Below are positions 28,778 through 37,536 of a DNA stretch of 64,000 bases, in pieces. Position numbers and translations under genes: made by a program. Source of the stretch: Blastococcus sp. URHD0036 (GTDB taxonomy: Bacteria; Actinomycetota; Actinomycetes; Mycobacteriales; Geodermatophilaceae). Within the stretch, counting starts at the first letter, position 1. Each line of letters starts with the position of its first letter. The notes under the pieces are model-generated. The model made no database searches and was not told the DNA's origin. It saw only the letters and a list, made by a program, of their open reading frames with translations. The stretch lies in assembly GCF_000701365.1 (NCBI RefSeq), contig NZ_JNIK01000016.1:186001-250000 (forward strand). The letters are read 5' to 3'.

Positions 28778-31003
28778 GTGAGCGAAACCACCGACCTCGT
28801 CGCCGTGCCCCAGGGCGCCGGTGACGAGGCACCTGCCGCTTCTGGGCAGGCGGGCCGATCCCGCCGCCGCGGCAGCGGGCTGTCGGGGATGCTGCTGCCC
28901 GAGCTGCAGCGCCTGGCGGCCGAACTGGGCATCTCGGGCACCGCCCGGATGCGCAAGGGCGACCTCGTCGCCGCGATCTCCGCCCAGCAGGTGGGCGGCG
29001 ACGACACCCCGGGCGCGACCGACGCCGGCTCGCGGGACGGCGTGCCGGCCCCGCGCGGCGTCGCGGCGACCGCCGCCCCCCTCGAGGCCCCCATCAGCGG
29101 CGGCGCCAACGGCGGTCCGCTGACCACCGCCGACGCCGACACCCCGGCGCAGGCGGAGACCCCGGCCGCGGCCCCGACCGAGCAGCCGCGCCGTCGCCGG
29201 GCGGCCAGCCGTCCGGCCGGCGCCCCGGCCGCCGACGCGGCCCCCGGCGACGGGCAGACCGCCGACGTGTCCGCGCCGGAGACCCCGGTCGCGGAGAGCC
29301 CGCGGAGCGACGACGACCGCGGTCCGCGCACCGACGACGAGCGCGGCGACGACGAGCGTCCCGCCCGCAACCGCGACCGCAACCGCACCCGCGACCGGGA
29401 CGGCAACCGCGAGAGCGGTGACCGCGCGCCCCGCGAGGCCAACCGCGAGAGCGGTGACCGCGCTCCCCGCGAGGCCACCCGCGAGCGCAGCGAGCGTGCT
29501 CCCCGCGACGGCAACCGCGAGGGCGGCGAGCGTGCTCCCCGCGACGGTCAGCGCGAGGGCGGCGAGCGTCCGGCTCGCGACGGCCAGCGGGACGGCGGCG
29601 AGCGTGCCGCCCGCGACGGTGACCGGGACGGCAACCGCGGTCCCGACCGCGGCGACCGCAACGGTCGTCCCGACAACCGCGCCGACGGCAACCGCCCGGA
29701 CGGCAACCGGGTCGACGGGCGCGGCGACAACCGCGTCCGCGACGACGAGGACGACGACGACTTCGAGGGCGGCCGCGGTCGCCGGGGCCGTCGCTACCGC
29801 GACCGGAACCGCCGCAACGGCCGGGACCGCTTCGACCAGCCGACCGAGCCGACCGTCGGCGAGGACGACGTCCTGCTCCCGGTGGCCGGCATCCTCGACG
29901 TGCTCGACAACTACGCCTTCGTCCGGACCTCGGGGTACCTGACCGGTCCCAACGACGTGTACGTGTCGCTGTCGCAGGTCCGCCGCTACGGGCTGCGCCG
30001 CGGTGACGCCATCACCGGCGCCGTCCGCCAGCCCCGCGAGGGCGAGCGCAAGGACAAGTACAACGCGCTGGTCCGGCTCGACACGGTCAACGGCCTGGAC
30101 CCCGAGCAGGCCAAGGAGCGGCCGGAGTTCACCAAGCTCACCCCGCTCTACCCGCAGGAGCGCCTGCGGCTGGAGACCGAGCCCCAGCAGCTGACGACGC
30201 GGATCATCGATCTGGTCATGCCGATCGGCAAGGGCCAGCGCGCGCTCATCGTCAGCCCGCCCAAGGCCGGCAAGACGATGGTGCTGCAGGCGATCGCCAA
30301 CGCGATCACGACGAACAACCCCGAGTGCCACCTCATGGTCGTCCTCGTCGACGAGCGGCCCGAGGAGGTCACCGACATGCAGCGGTCGGTGAAGGGCGAG
30401 GTCATCGCCTCGACCTTCGACCGCCCGCCGGCCGACCACACCACGGTCGCCGAGCTGTCGATCGAGCGGGCCAAGCGCCTGGTCGAGATGGGCCACGACG
30501 TCGTCGTCCTGCTGGACTCGATCACCCGGCTGGGCCGCGCCTACAACCTGGCCGCCCCGGCCAGCGGCCGGATCCTCTCCGGCGGTGTGGACTCCACGGC
30601 GCTGTACCCGCCCAAGCGCTTCCTCGGCGCCGCCCGCAACATCGAGAACGGCGGCTCGCTCACCATCATCGCCTCGGCGCTGGTGGAGACCGGGTCCACG
30701 ATGGACACGGTCATCTTCGAGGAGTTCAAGGGCACCGGGAACGCGGAGATCAAGCTCGACCGCCGGCTGGCGGACAAGCGGATCTTCCCGGCGGTCGACG
30801 TCAACGCGTCAGGCACCCGCAAGGAGGAGATCCTCCTCGCGCCCGACGAGCTGGCGATCATCATCAAGCTGCGCCGGGTGCTGTCGGCACTGGAGCCGCA
30901 GCAGGCGATCGAGCTGCTGACCGACAAGCTGCGCAAGACGCGCAACAACATCGAGTTCCTGATGCAGATCCAGAAGACGACGCTCGGCCCCAACGGCGAG
31001 TAG
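28778..31003 (+). CDS. rho: Transcription termination factor Rho with long charged N-terminal insert
   Basis: A 741-residue hexameric RNA helicase ending transcripts. The Rho N-terminal helical domain is at about 34-68. A low-complexity stretch of about 270 residues follows, rich in Arg, Asp, Gly and Asn with repeats of the type [18 protein letters not shown] (nt about 29390-29755). The OB-fold RNA-binding domain begins near residue 362, and the ATPase carries Walker A PPKAGKTM (about 494) and [10 protein letters not shown]. Inserts of this kind are known in actinobacterial Rho and add RNA affinity or phase separation. The GTG start has GGGAAGGA upstream. Confidence 0.97.
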   Translation: MSETTDLVAVPQGAGDEAPAASGQAGRSRRRGSGLSGMLLPELQRLAAELGISGTARMRKGDLVAAISAQQVGGDDTPGATDAGSRDGVPAPRGVAATAAPLEAPISGGANGGPLTTADADTPAQAETPAAAPTEQPRRRRAASRPAGAPAADAAPGDGQTADVSAPETPVAESPRSDDDRGPRTDDERGDDERPARNRDRNRTRDRDGNRESGDRAPREANRESGDRAPREATRERSERAPRDGNREGGERAPRDGQREGGERPARDGQRDGGERAARDGDRDGNRGPDRGDRNGRPDNRADGNRPDGNRVDGRGDNRVRDDEDDDDFEGGRGRRGRRYRDRNRRNGRDRFDQPTEPTVGEDDVLLPVAGILDVLDNYAFVRTSGYLTGPNDVYVSLSQVRRYGLRRGDAITGAVRQPREGERKDKYNALVRLDTVNGLDPEQAKERPEFTKLTPLYPQERLRLETEPQQLTTRIIDLVMPIGKGQRALIVSPPKAGKTMVLQAIANAITTNNPECHLMVVLVDERPEEVTDMQRSVKGEVIASTFDRPPADHTTVAELSIERAKRLVEMGHDVVVLLDSITRLGRAYNLAAPASGRILSGGVDSTALYPPKRFLGAARNIENGGSLTIIASALVETGSTMDTVIFEEFKGTGNAEIKLDRRLADKRIFPAVDVNASGTRKEEILLAPDELAIIIKLRRVLSALEPQQAIELLTDKLRKTRNNIEFLMQIQKTTLGPNGE
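29390..29755 (+). repeat. Degenerate in-frame repeats in the rho insert
   Basis: About 30-base units coding for variants of [11 protein letters not shown] are repeated at least eight times with drift toward the 3' side. They expand the Arg/Asp-rich part of Rho and stay in frame, so they are a protein feature and not a separate element. Length variation between strains would be expected. Confidence 0.7.
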
Positions 31004-31138
31004 CCCACCCGGCTGCCGGGCGGCCGCACCGATCGGGGATACTCGACGGTCGACGTACCGCCCGGCAGCCCTGGAATGCCGCACCGGTAGGCGGCGTTCA
31101 GTCAGACAGCACCGACACCTGCGGAAGAGGTCCACGGC
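31004..31138 (+). promoter_or_regulatory. Structured leader of rpmE (candidate L31 leader RNA)
   Basis: The rho-rpmE gap holds a 12-base inverted repeat, GGCTGCCGGGCG (31011-31022) with CGCCCGGCAGCC (31059-31070), enclosing a GATACT box. It also holds a second hairpin at 31075-31098 with an 8-bp stem and loop ACCGGUAG, then AAGAGG before the rpmE ATG. The first pair may act as rho terminator or leader stem. L31 leader motifs of actinobacteria have been described as autoregulatory candidates; I cannot confirm a match without the covariance model. Confidence 0.45.
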
Positions 31139-31372
31139 ATGAAGCCCGGCATCCACCCCGAGTACCACACCACCACGGTGACCTGTGGTTGCGGGAACAC
31201 CTTCACCACGAAGAGCACCGTCCCCAGCGGTCAGCTGACCGTCGAGACCTGCTCCGCCTGCCACCCGTTCTACACGGGCAAGCAGCGGATCCTCGACACC
31301 GGTGGTCGCGTCGCCCGCTTCGAGAAGCGGTTCGGCAAGCGCGCCGACTCCAAGGTCCCGGCCGGCGAGTAG
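31139..31372 (+). CDS. rpmE: 50S ribosomal protein L31, zinc-binding form
   Basis: A 77-residue ribosomal protein with the zinc cysteines CGCG and CSAC, the C+ type of L31. The start [10 protein letters not shown] and the HPFYTGKQR segment are typical. The C+ form is normally expressed under zinc-replete conditions, and a C- paralogue under Zur control may exist elsewhere. Located between rho and prfA as in many actinobacteria. Ribosome binding site AAGAGG. Confidence 0.97.
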   Translation: MKPGIHPEYHTTTVTCGCGNTFTTKSTVPSGQLTVETCSACHPFYTGKQRILDTGGRVARFEKRFGKRADSKVPAGE

Positions 31373-31471
31373 CTCTCCCGACGGCGCCCGTTCCCACCTC
31401 GTGCAGGGGTGGGGCGGGCGCCGTCGCCATGTCCGCACCGGGATCCCCACCCCCTCCGAGAGGCCGCCGCC

Positions 31472-32548
31472 ATGAGCACACCCGACGCCGGGACCGACCG
31501 GCTCAGCGGGCTGCTCGACGAGCACGCGGCGCTGGAGCTCGAGCTCGCCGACCCCGCCGTGCACGCCGATGCGGGCCGCGCCCGCCGGCTGGGCCGGCGC
31601 TACGCGCAGCTCTCGCCGGTGGTGGAGACCGCCCGCGCGCTCGACCAGGCGCGCGACGACCTGGGCACCGCCCGCGAGCTCTCCGCCGAGGACGCCTCGT
31701 TCCGCGCGGAGGCCCAGGCGCTGGAGCAGCAGATCGAGGAGCTGACCGGCCGGCTGCGCGAGCAGCTGCTGCCCAAGGACCCCGACGACGACAAGGACGT
31801 CATCCTCGAGATCAAGGCGGGGGAGGGCGGTGCCGAGTCCGCGCTCTTCGCCGGCGACCTGCTCCGGATGTACCTGCGCTACGCCGAGCGGCGCGGCTGG
31901 TCCACCGAGGTGCTCGACGCCGTCGACGCCGACCTCGGCGGGTACAAGGACGTCGCCGTGGCGATCAAGTCGCGCACCGACGAGGGCATCTGGTCGCGGC
32001 TGAAGTTCGAGGGCGGGGTGCACCGCGTCCAGCGGGTGCCGGTGACCGAGAGCCAGGGGCGGATCCACACGTCCGCGGCCGGCGTCCTGGTGCTGCCCGA
32101 GGCCGAGGAGGTCGACGTCACCGTCGACCCGAACGACCTGCGGATCGACGTGTTCCGCTCCTCCGGCCCCGGTGGCCAGAGCGTGAACACCACGGACTCG
32201 GCCGTCCGGATCACCCACCTGCCGAGCGGCATCGTGGTCAGCTCGCAGAACGAGAAGAGCCAGCTGCAGAACAAGGAGTCCGCGCTCCGCGTGCTCCGCT
32301 CCCGCCTCCTGGCCGCCGCCCGCGACGAGGCCGCCGCGGTCGCCAGCGACCAGCGCCGCAGCCAGGTGCGGACCATGGACCGCAGCGAGCGGGTCCGGAC
32401 CTACAACTTCCCGGAGAACCGGATCGCCGACCACCGGGTCGGCTACAAGGCGCACAACCTCGACCAGGTCATCGACGGCGACCTCGACGCGGTGATCGAC
32501 GCCCTGACCGCCGCGCACACGGCCGAGTTGCTGGCGGCCGGCTCCTGA
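31472..32548 (+). CDS. prfA: Peptide chain release factor 1
   Basis: A 358-residue class I release factor reading UAA and UAG. The peptidyl-hydrolase motif is in [10 protein letters not shown], and the stop-codon reading tripeptide is of the RF1 type (PVT in RVPVTESQG). The ATG at 31472 is chosen because the conserved N-terminal helix follows it; upstream in-frame codons lack a ribosome binding site. Its GGQ glutamine is the substrate of PrmC, encoded next, and the two reading frames overlap. Confidence 0.96.
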   Translation: MSTPDAGTDRLSGLLDEHAALELELADPAVHADAGRARRLGRRYAQLSPVVETARALDQARDDLGTARELSAEDASFRAEAQALEQQIEELTGRLREQLLPKDPDDDKDVILEIKAGEGGAESALFAGDLLRMYLRYAERRGWSTEVLDAVDADLGGYKDVAVAIKSRTDEGIWSRLKFEGGVHRVQRVPVTESQGRIHTSAAGVLVLPEAEEVDVTVDPNDLRIDVFRSSGPGGQSVNTTDSAVRITHLPSGIVVSSQNEKSQLQNKESALRVLRSRLLAAARDEAAAVASDQRRSQVRTMDRSERVRTYNFPENRIADHRVGYKAHNLDQVIDGDLDAVIDALTAAHTAELLAAGS

Positions 32549-33423
32549 GCGAGACCCGGACGCTGCTGGCCGACGCCGCCCGCCGGCTCGCCGCGGCGGG
32601 CATCGAGTCCGCCCGTGTGGACGCCGAACTGCTGCTCGCGCACGCGACCGGCCGCAGCCGTGCCGGCCTGCTGACCCTCGACGAGCTCGACGGCCCCACC
32701 GCGGACCGGTTCGCCGGCCTCGTCGAGCAGCGCGCCGACCGCGTGCCCCTGCAGCACCTCACGGGACACGCGCCCTTCCGGTACCTCGAGCTCGCCGTGG
32801 GCCCCGGCGTGTTCGTCCCGCGTCCGGAGACCGAGCAGATCGTCGAGTGGTGCCTGGGCCGGCTGGCCGGGGGAGCGGAGCCGGTCGTCGTCGACCTCGG
32901 CACGGGGTCCGGGGCGATCGCGCTGTCGCTCGCGCACGAGCACCCCGGAGCGCGCGTGACCGCCGTCGAGCGCGACCCCGAGGCCATCGAGTGGACACGG
33001 GTCAACGCCGCCGCACGGGCCGCCGCCGGGGACCGGCCGGTCGAGGTGCTCGCCGGTGACATGACCGATCCGCGGCTGCTGACCGGCCTCGAGGGCCGGG
33101 TCGACCTCGTCGTCTCCAACCCGCCGTACGTGCCCGACGGCGCCCGGCTGCCCCGGGAGGTCGCCGACCACGACCCGCCGCTGGCGCTGTGGGGCGGCCC
33201 CGACGGTCTCGACGTCGTCCGCGGGCTGCTGACCACCGCCGCCCGCCTTTTGCGGCCCGGGGGCGCACTGGCCATCGAGCACGCCGACCAGCAGGGCACC
33301 GCGCTGCCGGCCCTGGTGCGCGCGCACGGCGGCTGGGACGACGTCGCCGACCACCCCGACCTCGCCGGCCGCCCCCGCTTCACCACCGCCCGGCGGGTCG
33401 GCACGACGCCTGGGGGAGACTGA
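32545..33423 (+). CDS. prmC: Release factor glutamine methyltransferase, CTG start likely
   Basis: A 292-residue SAM-dependent methyltransferase that methylates the GGQ glutamine of RF1/RF2. Motifs: N-terminal helical domain with [19 protein letters not shown]-binding [17 protein letters not shown], and catalytic NPPY in VVSNPPYVP. No ATG, GTG or TTG lies in frame between the upstream prfA coding region and the conserved N-terminal helix. The only sensible start is CTG at 32545, which overlaps the prfA stop as CTGA. Downstream GTG codons would remove part of the conserved domain. The next gene, tsaC, is six bases away. Confidence 0.9.
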   Translation: MSETRTLLADAARRLAAAGIESARVDAELLLAHATGRSRAGLLTLDELDGPTADRFAGLVEQRADRVPLQHLTGHAPFRYLELAVGPGVFVPRPETEQIVEWCLGRLAGGAEPVVVDLGTGSGAIALSLAHEHPGARVTAVERDPEAIEWTRVNAAARAAAGDRPVEVLAGDMTDPRLLTGLEGRVDLVVSNPPYVPDGARLPREVADHDPPLALWGGPDGLDVVRGLLTTAARLLRPGGALAIEHADQQGTALPALVRAHGGWDDVADHPDLAGRPRFTTARRVGTTPGGD

Positions 33424-33429
33424 CCCCCC

Positions 33430-34071
33430 GTGGCCGACCTCTACGACTGCTCCGACCCGGAGGCCCGCTCTGCCGGACTCGATGCCGCGGCCGCGGCGAT
33501 CGGTCGCGGCGAGCTGGTGCTCATGCCCACCGACACCGTCTACGGGGTCGCGGCCGACGCCTTCGCCCCCGCCGCCGTCACCCGGCTGCTCGCCGCGAAG
33601 AACCGTGGCCGCGCCATGCCCGTCCCCGTCCTCATCGGCGAGGCCTCGACGCTCGCCGGCCTGGTCGTCGACCTGCCGGACGTCGCGCACCGGCTCGCCG
33701 AGGAGTTCTGGCCCGGCGGCCTGACGCTCGTCCTCGAGCACGCGCCGTCGCTGGCCTGGGACCTCGGCGACGCCGAGGGCACCGTCGCCGTCCGCCTGCC
33801 CGACGACGAGGTCGCCCGCGAGTTGCTGCGCCGCACCGGCCCCCTCGCCGTCTCCAGCGCCAACCGGTCCGGCCGGCCCGCCGCCACCGACGCCGCCGGC
33901 GCGGTCGAGCAGCTGGGGGAGCGGGCGGCGGTCGTCCTCGACGCCGGACCCCGCGCCGGGTCGGCGGCCAGCACCATCGTCGACTGCACCGCGCCCACCC
34001 CGCGGGTGCTGCGGGTCGGCGCCGTCGACGTCGACCGGCTGCGTGCCGTCGTCCCCGAGCTGACCGACTAG
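33430..34071 (+). CDS. tsaC: L-threonylcarbamoyladenylate synthase (TsaC/Sua5 family)
   Basis: A 213-residue YrdC-domain protein that makes threonylcarbamoyl-AMP from threonine, bicarbonate and ATP for the t6A37 modification of ANN-decoding tRNAs. Typical segments are GELVLMPTDTVYGVAADA, KNRGRAMPVPVLI, FWPGGLTLVL and SSANRSGRPAATDA. No Sua5 C-terminal domain is present. It sits in the prfA-prmC-tsaC order usual in actinobacteria, starting at a GTG six bases after prmC. Confidence 0.94.
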   Translation: MADLYDCSDPEARSAGLDAAAAAIGRGELVLMPTDTVYGVAADAFAPAAVTRLLAAKNRGRAMPVPVLIGEASTLAGLVVDLPDVAHRLAEEFWPGGLTLVLEHAPSLAWDLGDAEGTVAVRLPDDEVARELLRRTGPLAVSSANRSGRPAATDAAGAVEQLGERAAVVLDAGPRAGSAASTIVDCTAPTPRVLRVGAVDVDRLRAVVPELTD

Positions 34072-34129
34072 GCCGCGCCGGGGCGTTACCGTGGACCGAC
34101 CAACGCCGTCCAGCCCGGGAGATCCCGCG

Positions 34130-34183
34130 ATGTGCATCCCCGGCCGCAGCACCCCGCGCGCGACGCCGCCCGGCACCGTCTGA
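34130..34183 (+). CDS. Possible 17-codon leader peptide upstream of wecA
   Basis: An ATG at 34130, eight bases after a GGGAG ribosome binding site, opens a 17-codon frame (MCIPGRSTPRATPPGTV) whose TGA ends three bases before the wecA ATG. The wecA gene has no ribosome binding site of its own, so ribosomes finishing this peptide may restart on wecA. A TACCGT -10-like box at 34087-34092 lies 37 bases upstream. The peptide could be regulatory or merely a translational relay. Coding is not proven. Confidence 0.4.
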   Translation: MCIPGRSTPRATPPGTV

Positions 34184-34186
34184 GCC

Positions 34187-35449
34187 ATGCGCGAGTACCT
34201 CGTCGTCCTCCTCGTCGCCGGGCTGGTGACCTTCCTCGCCACCCCGGTGGTGCGGGTCGCCGCCGTGCGGCTGCGGATGATGGCCGCCCCCCGCGAGCGG
34301 GACGTGCACGTCATCCCGACGCCGCGCGGCGGGGGAGTGGCGATGTACCTGGGCGTCGCCGCCGCGGTCCTCGTGGCCACCCGGCTGCCGGCGCTGCAAC
34401 GCACCTTCGACGACTCGCAGACCGCCGCAGTCCTGGCGGCCGGCGGGCTGATCTGCCTGCTCGGCGCGCTGGACGACAAGTTCGGCCTGGACGCGCTGAC
34501 CAAGCTGACCGGCCAGATCGCCGCCGCCGGGGTCATGGTGCTGCTGGGCGTGCAGCTGTCGTTCGTCTTCCTGCCCGTCGCCGACCTCGGCACCATCTCG
34601 CTCGGACCCGACGTCGGGGTCCCGCTCACCATCCTGCTGACCGTGCTGACGGTGAACGCGCTGAACTTCATCGACGGCCTGGACGGGCTGGCCGCCGGGG
34701 TCTCGGCGATCGCCGCGCTGGCCTTCTTCGCCTACAGCTACAACCTGGGGCTGACCGGTTACGACGACGTCGCGAGCGCCCCGGCCCTGATCACGGCGGT
34801 GCTCGCCGGGGCGTGCCTGGGCTTCCTGCCGCACAACTTCAGTCCGGCCCGGATCTTCATGGGCGACTCCGGGTCGATGCTCGTCGGGCTGATGCTCGCC
34901 GCCGCGACCGTGTCGGCCACCGGCAACGTCGACCCGCAGTCGTTCGACTCGGCCGCCAGCCTGCTGCCGCTGACCCTGCCGCTGCTCGTGCCGATCGCCG
35001 TCCTCTTCATCCCGTTCATCGACCTGCTGATGGCGGTGATCCGCCGGACGCGCCGTGGCCGGTCGCCCTTCTCGCCGGACAAGATGCACCTGCACCACCG
35101 GCTGCTGGCCATCGGGCACTCGCACCGCCGCGCCGTGCTGGTCATGTACTTCTGGGCGGCGCTGCTCTCCAGCGGTGCGGTGGCGCTGTCGATCACCGGC
35201 GGCCGGGCGGAGCTGCTCGTGGCGATCGGCGCCCTCCTGGTGGTCGGCGTGGTCGTCGTCCTCGCCCCACGGACCCGGCGGGCGGCGCGGGAGGCCCGGG
35301 CCGCCGACCTGCTGGCCCAGCGCACGCGCAGCCGGGCCGCGCACCCCACGGCGCGGGCGGTGCGGCCGGCCGAGGACGGGCCCCCGGCGGGCTCGGCCCC
35401 CGTGGTGCGCACCCCCCGTCCGCCCGGTGCCGAGCAGGTGGTCCGATGA
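34187..35449 (+). CDS. wecA: MraY/WecA-family undecaprenyl-phosphate GlcNAc-1-phosphate transferase
   Basis: A 420-residue polyprenyl-phosphate sugar-1-P transferase with about ten or eleven helices. Catalytic motifs: PTPRGGGVAMYLG, LDDKFGLDALTKL (the DD pair), NALNFIDGLDGLAAG, ARIFMGDSGSMLVG and the DKMHLHHRLL loop that favours WecA/TagO/Rfe substrates over MurNAc-pentapeptide. It starts synthesis of a cell-wall linker or polysaccharide at the membrane, probably with UDP-GlcNAc. The last 60 residues are a charged disordered tail. The stop overlaps the next gene (ATGA). Mycobacteria have the same rfe-atpI-atpB order. Confidence 0.92.
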   Translation: MREYLVVLLVAGLVTFLATPVVRVAAVRLRMMAAPRERDVHVIPTPRGGGVAMYLGVAAAVLVATRLPALQRTFDDSQTAAVLAAGGLICLLGALDDKFGLDALTKLTGQIAAAGVMVLLGVQLSFVFLPVADLGTISLGPDVGVPLTILLTVLTVNALNFIDGLDGLAAGVSAIAALAFFAYSYNLGLTGYDDVASAPALITAVLAGACLGFLPHNFSPARIFMGDSGSMLVGLMLAAATVSATGNVDPQSFDSAASLLPLTLPLLVPIAVLFIPFIDLLMAVIRRTRRGRSPFSPDKMHLHHRLLAIGHSHRRAVLVMYFWAALLSSGAVALSITGGRAELLVAIGALLVVGVVVVLAPRTRRAAREARAADLLAQRTRSRAAHPTARAVRPAEDGPPAGSAPVVRTPRPPGAEQVVR

Positions 35450-35901
35450 GCAGCATGTCCCGTCGAGCGAGCCGTCCCATGCCCCGCGAGGAGGCCGGCT
35501 GGGACCTGTCGTTCCTGCGGGTCGGCGCCCTCGCGACGCTCGCCGTGACCGCCGTCGCCGCGCCGGTCACCGGCCTGCTGGCCGGGTGGGACGACGCCGT
35601 CGGCGTGCTGGTCGGGGCGGCCGTCGTGACGGCGTTCTTCGTGGTCAGCGGCCTGGTCGTGGCCTGGGCGGGGCGGATCGACGACACGTTCACCCTGCCC
35701 GCGGCGATGGGCGCCTTCTTCGTCAAGGCGATCGTGCTGTTCGGCCTGCTGAACGCGCTCCCCGAGGACGGCTGGCTGGACCGGCTGACCCTCGCCTGGT
35801 CGGTCATCGTCGGTGCGCTGCTCTGGAGCGGCGTCCAGTTGCGCTGGGTCTGGACGCGCCCGATCTACTACGTCGCGCCACCCCGCCCACCCGCCGGCTG
35901 A
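35446..35901 (+). CDS. AtpI-like membrane protein
   Basis: A 151-residue protein with four predicted transmembrane helices after a charged N-terminus. It lies between wecA and the ATP synthase genes, the place taken by the AtpI-like protein (Rv1303 in M. tuberculosis). AtpI proteins help assemble the c ring or move Mg2+. Sequence similarity cannot be shown by eye, so the call rests on topology, length and position. The ATG overlaps the wecA stop (ATGA). A second AtpZ-type protein follows, so two accessory proteins precede atpB. Confidence 0.65.
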   Translation: MSSMSRRASRPMPREEAGWDLSFLRVGALATLAVTAVAAPVTGLLAGWDDAVGVLVGAAVVTAFFVVSGLVVAWAGRIDDTFTLPAAMGAFFVKAIVLFGLLNALPEDGWLDRLTLAWSVIVGALLWSGVQLRWVWTRPIYYVAPPRPPAG

Positions 35902-35967
35902 CCACCCGGTCGGGTGGTCTGCCCGGCTCCTCCGGCGCACCCCGGGAGACCCGCGACACGCGGCTGA

Positions 35968-35973
35968 TAGTGT
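35968..35973 (+). promoter_or_regulatory. Possible -10 box of the ATP synthase operon
   Basis: TAGTGT ends nine bases before the AtpZ-like ATG at 35983, in an 81-base gap after the previous gene. No clear -35 element. It would yield an mRNA with a leader of only a few bases. Confidence 0.35.
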
Positions 35974-35982
35974 CCGGAACCG

Positions 35983-36309
35983 ATGGCCGAGGACGACCCG
36001 AGACCTGGGTCCGCGCGGCCTTCGCCCGACAGACCCTCCGGGGGCGGCAGTGGTGCCGAGACCGGATGGGCGGTCACCGGGACGTTGATCTCCGGCATGG
36101 CCGTGTGGGGCGGAGCCGGGTGGCTGCTCGACCAGTGGCTGGACACGCGTGTGTTCTTCCCGGTCGGCATCATCCTCGGCATGGCGGTGGCGATCTACGT
36201 GGTCGTCCTCCGGTTCGGCGGCCTGCCCTCGCCATCAGGGGCGTCGCACACCAGCACCAGCCAGGGCGGACGACGGAGCCGGCCCGGGACGCAGAAGGGA
36301 CAACGGTGA
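35983..36309 (+). CDS. AtpZ/AtpI family protein
   Basis: A 108-residue protein with two transmembrane helices: TGTLISGMAVWGGAGWLLDQWL, in which the GxxxGWxLD pattern is the AtpZ hallmark, and a second helix around FFPVGIILGMAVAIYVVVL. The N-terminus is Pro/Ser-rich and the C-terminus is basic. AtpZ proteins are small Fo accessory subunits with a role in Mg2+/Ca2+ transport or c-ring assembly. The stop overlaps the atpB GTG (GTGA), so it belongs to the ATP synthase operon. Confidence 0.8.
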   Translation: MAEDDPRPGSARPSPDRPSGGGSGAETGWAVTGTLISGMAVWGGAGWLLDQWLDTRVFFPVGIILGMAVAIYVVVLRFGGLPSPSGASHTSTSQGGRRSRPGTQKGQR

Positions 36310-37133
36310 CCTCCAGCGCCCTCGCGCTAGCAGGCGTGCTCGCTGCCGAGTCCGGCTCGGGTGACGGGTTCGAGGCCCCCGGCCTCGGCGAGTTCTACCC
36401 CGAACCCCTCACCGAGTTCTCGGTGTTCGGCGTCGACTTCGAGATCACCCGCATCACGCTCGGTCTGTGGTTCGCCACCCTCGCGATGATCGTGTTCATG
36501 GTGCTGACGGTGCGCAAGCCGTCCATCGTGCCGGGGAAGATGCAGTTCATCGGGGAGAGCGGCTACTCGCTCGTCCGCGACGGGATCGCCCGCGACGTGG
36601 TGGGGCCCCGCGGGCTCCCCTTCGCGCCGTTCCTCGCCTCGCTGTTCTTCTTCATCCTCGCGAACAACTTCATGTCGATCCTGCCGCTGGCGCAGATTTC
36701 GCCGATGTCGAAGTTCGCCTTCCCGCTGGTCCTCGCGGTCATCTGCTGGGTGCTCTACATCTACATCGGCATCCGCGAGCAGGGTGTCGGGAAGTACTTC
36801 AAGGACATCCTCTTCCTGCCCGGCGTGCCGAAGCCGATGTACATCCTCGTCACGCCGATCGAGATCCTCCAGAACTTCATCGTCCGGCCGTTCACCCTGG
36901 CCGTCCGACTCTTCGCGAACATGTTCGCCGGCCACATGCTGCTGGTCGTCTTCTCGCTGGGTGCGGTGTACCTGTTCCAGCGGGACAACTTCTCGGTCAT
37001 CTTCGGCCCGATCTCGGCCCTCATGGCGATCGTGATGACCTTCTTCGAGCTGCTGGTCATCTTCCTGCAGGCCTACGTCTTCACCGTCCTGATGGGCACC
37101 TACCTCAACGGGTCGATCGAAGCCGAGCACTGA
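36306..37133 (+). CDS. atpB: ATP synthase Fo subunit a
   Basis: A 275-residue membrane subunit forming the proton half-channels. The essential Arg is in the AVRLFANMFAGHML segment facing the c ring, and the last helix has LQAYVFTVLMGTYL. The extended N-terminus before helix 1 is usual in actinobacteria. The GTG start overlaps the AtpZ stop, with an AAGGGA a few bases upstream. Confidence 0.96.
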   Translation: MTSSALALAGVLAAESGSGDGFEAPGLGEFYPEPLTEFSVFGVDFEITRITLGLWFATLAMIVFMVLTVRKPSIVPGKMQFIGESGYSLVRDGIARDVVGPRGLPFAPFLASLFFFILANNFMSILPLAQISPMSKFAFPLVLAVICWVLYIYIGIREQGVGKYFKDILFLPGVPKPMYILVTPIEILQNFIVRPFTLAVRLFANMFAGHMLLVVFSLGAVYLFQRDNFSVIFGPISALMAIVMTFFELLVIFLQAYVFTVLMGTYLNGSIEAEH

Positions 37134-37259
37134 TCGCCTGGTACTGAGTCCAATACGGTTCGGTCCACACCGGCCGGGACCCCCGAATGGCACCACCCCG
37201 CACCACCCCCGAAAGCCGCCCGGCAGACGCCGGGTGACGACACAGGAGGATCACCTCGC

Positions 37260-37487
37260 ATGGACCTGTTGGCAGAGCTGACCGGCAGCATCGGTTCGGT
37301 GGGCTACGGCCTCGCCGCCATCGGCCCCGGTATCGGTGTGGGCATCGTGTGGGCGGCCTACATCCAGGCCACCGCCCGCCAGCCCGAGTCGGCCGGCCTG
37401 ACCCGCACCTACGCCTTCCTCGGCTTCGCGCTCTCCGAGGCGCTGGCCCTGATCGGCTTCGTCGTCCCCTTCGTCTTCGGCACCTGA
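37260..37487 (+). CDS. atpE: ATP synthase Fo subunit c
   Basis: A 75-residue hairpin of two helices with the Gly-rich first helix (GPGIGVGIVWA) and the ion-carrying Glu60 in ALSEALALIGF. Glu and the absence of a Na+ ligand set indicate H+ coupling; in mycobacteria this Glu is the bedaquiline target region. AGGAGG lies upstream. The 126-base gap before it contains only the ribosome binding site and a CACC-rich stretch. Confidence 0.97.
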   Translation: MDLLAELTGSIGSVGYGLAAIGPGIGVGIVWAAYIQATARQPESAGLTRTYAFLGFALSEALALIGFVVPFVFGT

Positions 37488-37536
37488 TCCGTACCTCCGG
37501 GTACGGGCTCCGACACCAGACAGGGACACTGACAGC

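Noticed and set aside
31031-31046. GATACT-CGAC-GGTCGA as a possible operator copy in the rho-rpmE gap
   Set aside because: It differs from the three good sites at several arm positions and is better explained as a -10 box next to a leader stem.
33240-33423. Possible frameshift between prfA and prmC because prmC lacks a normal start
   Set aside because: Both proteins are full length and in the expected order; a CTG start overlapping the stop explains the data without a frameshift.
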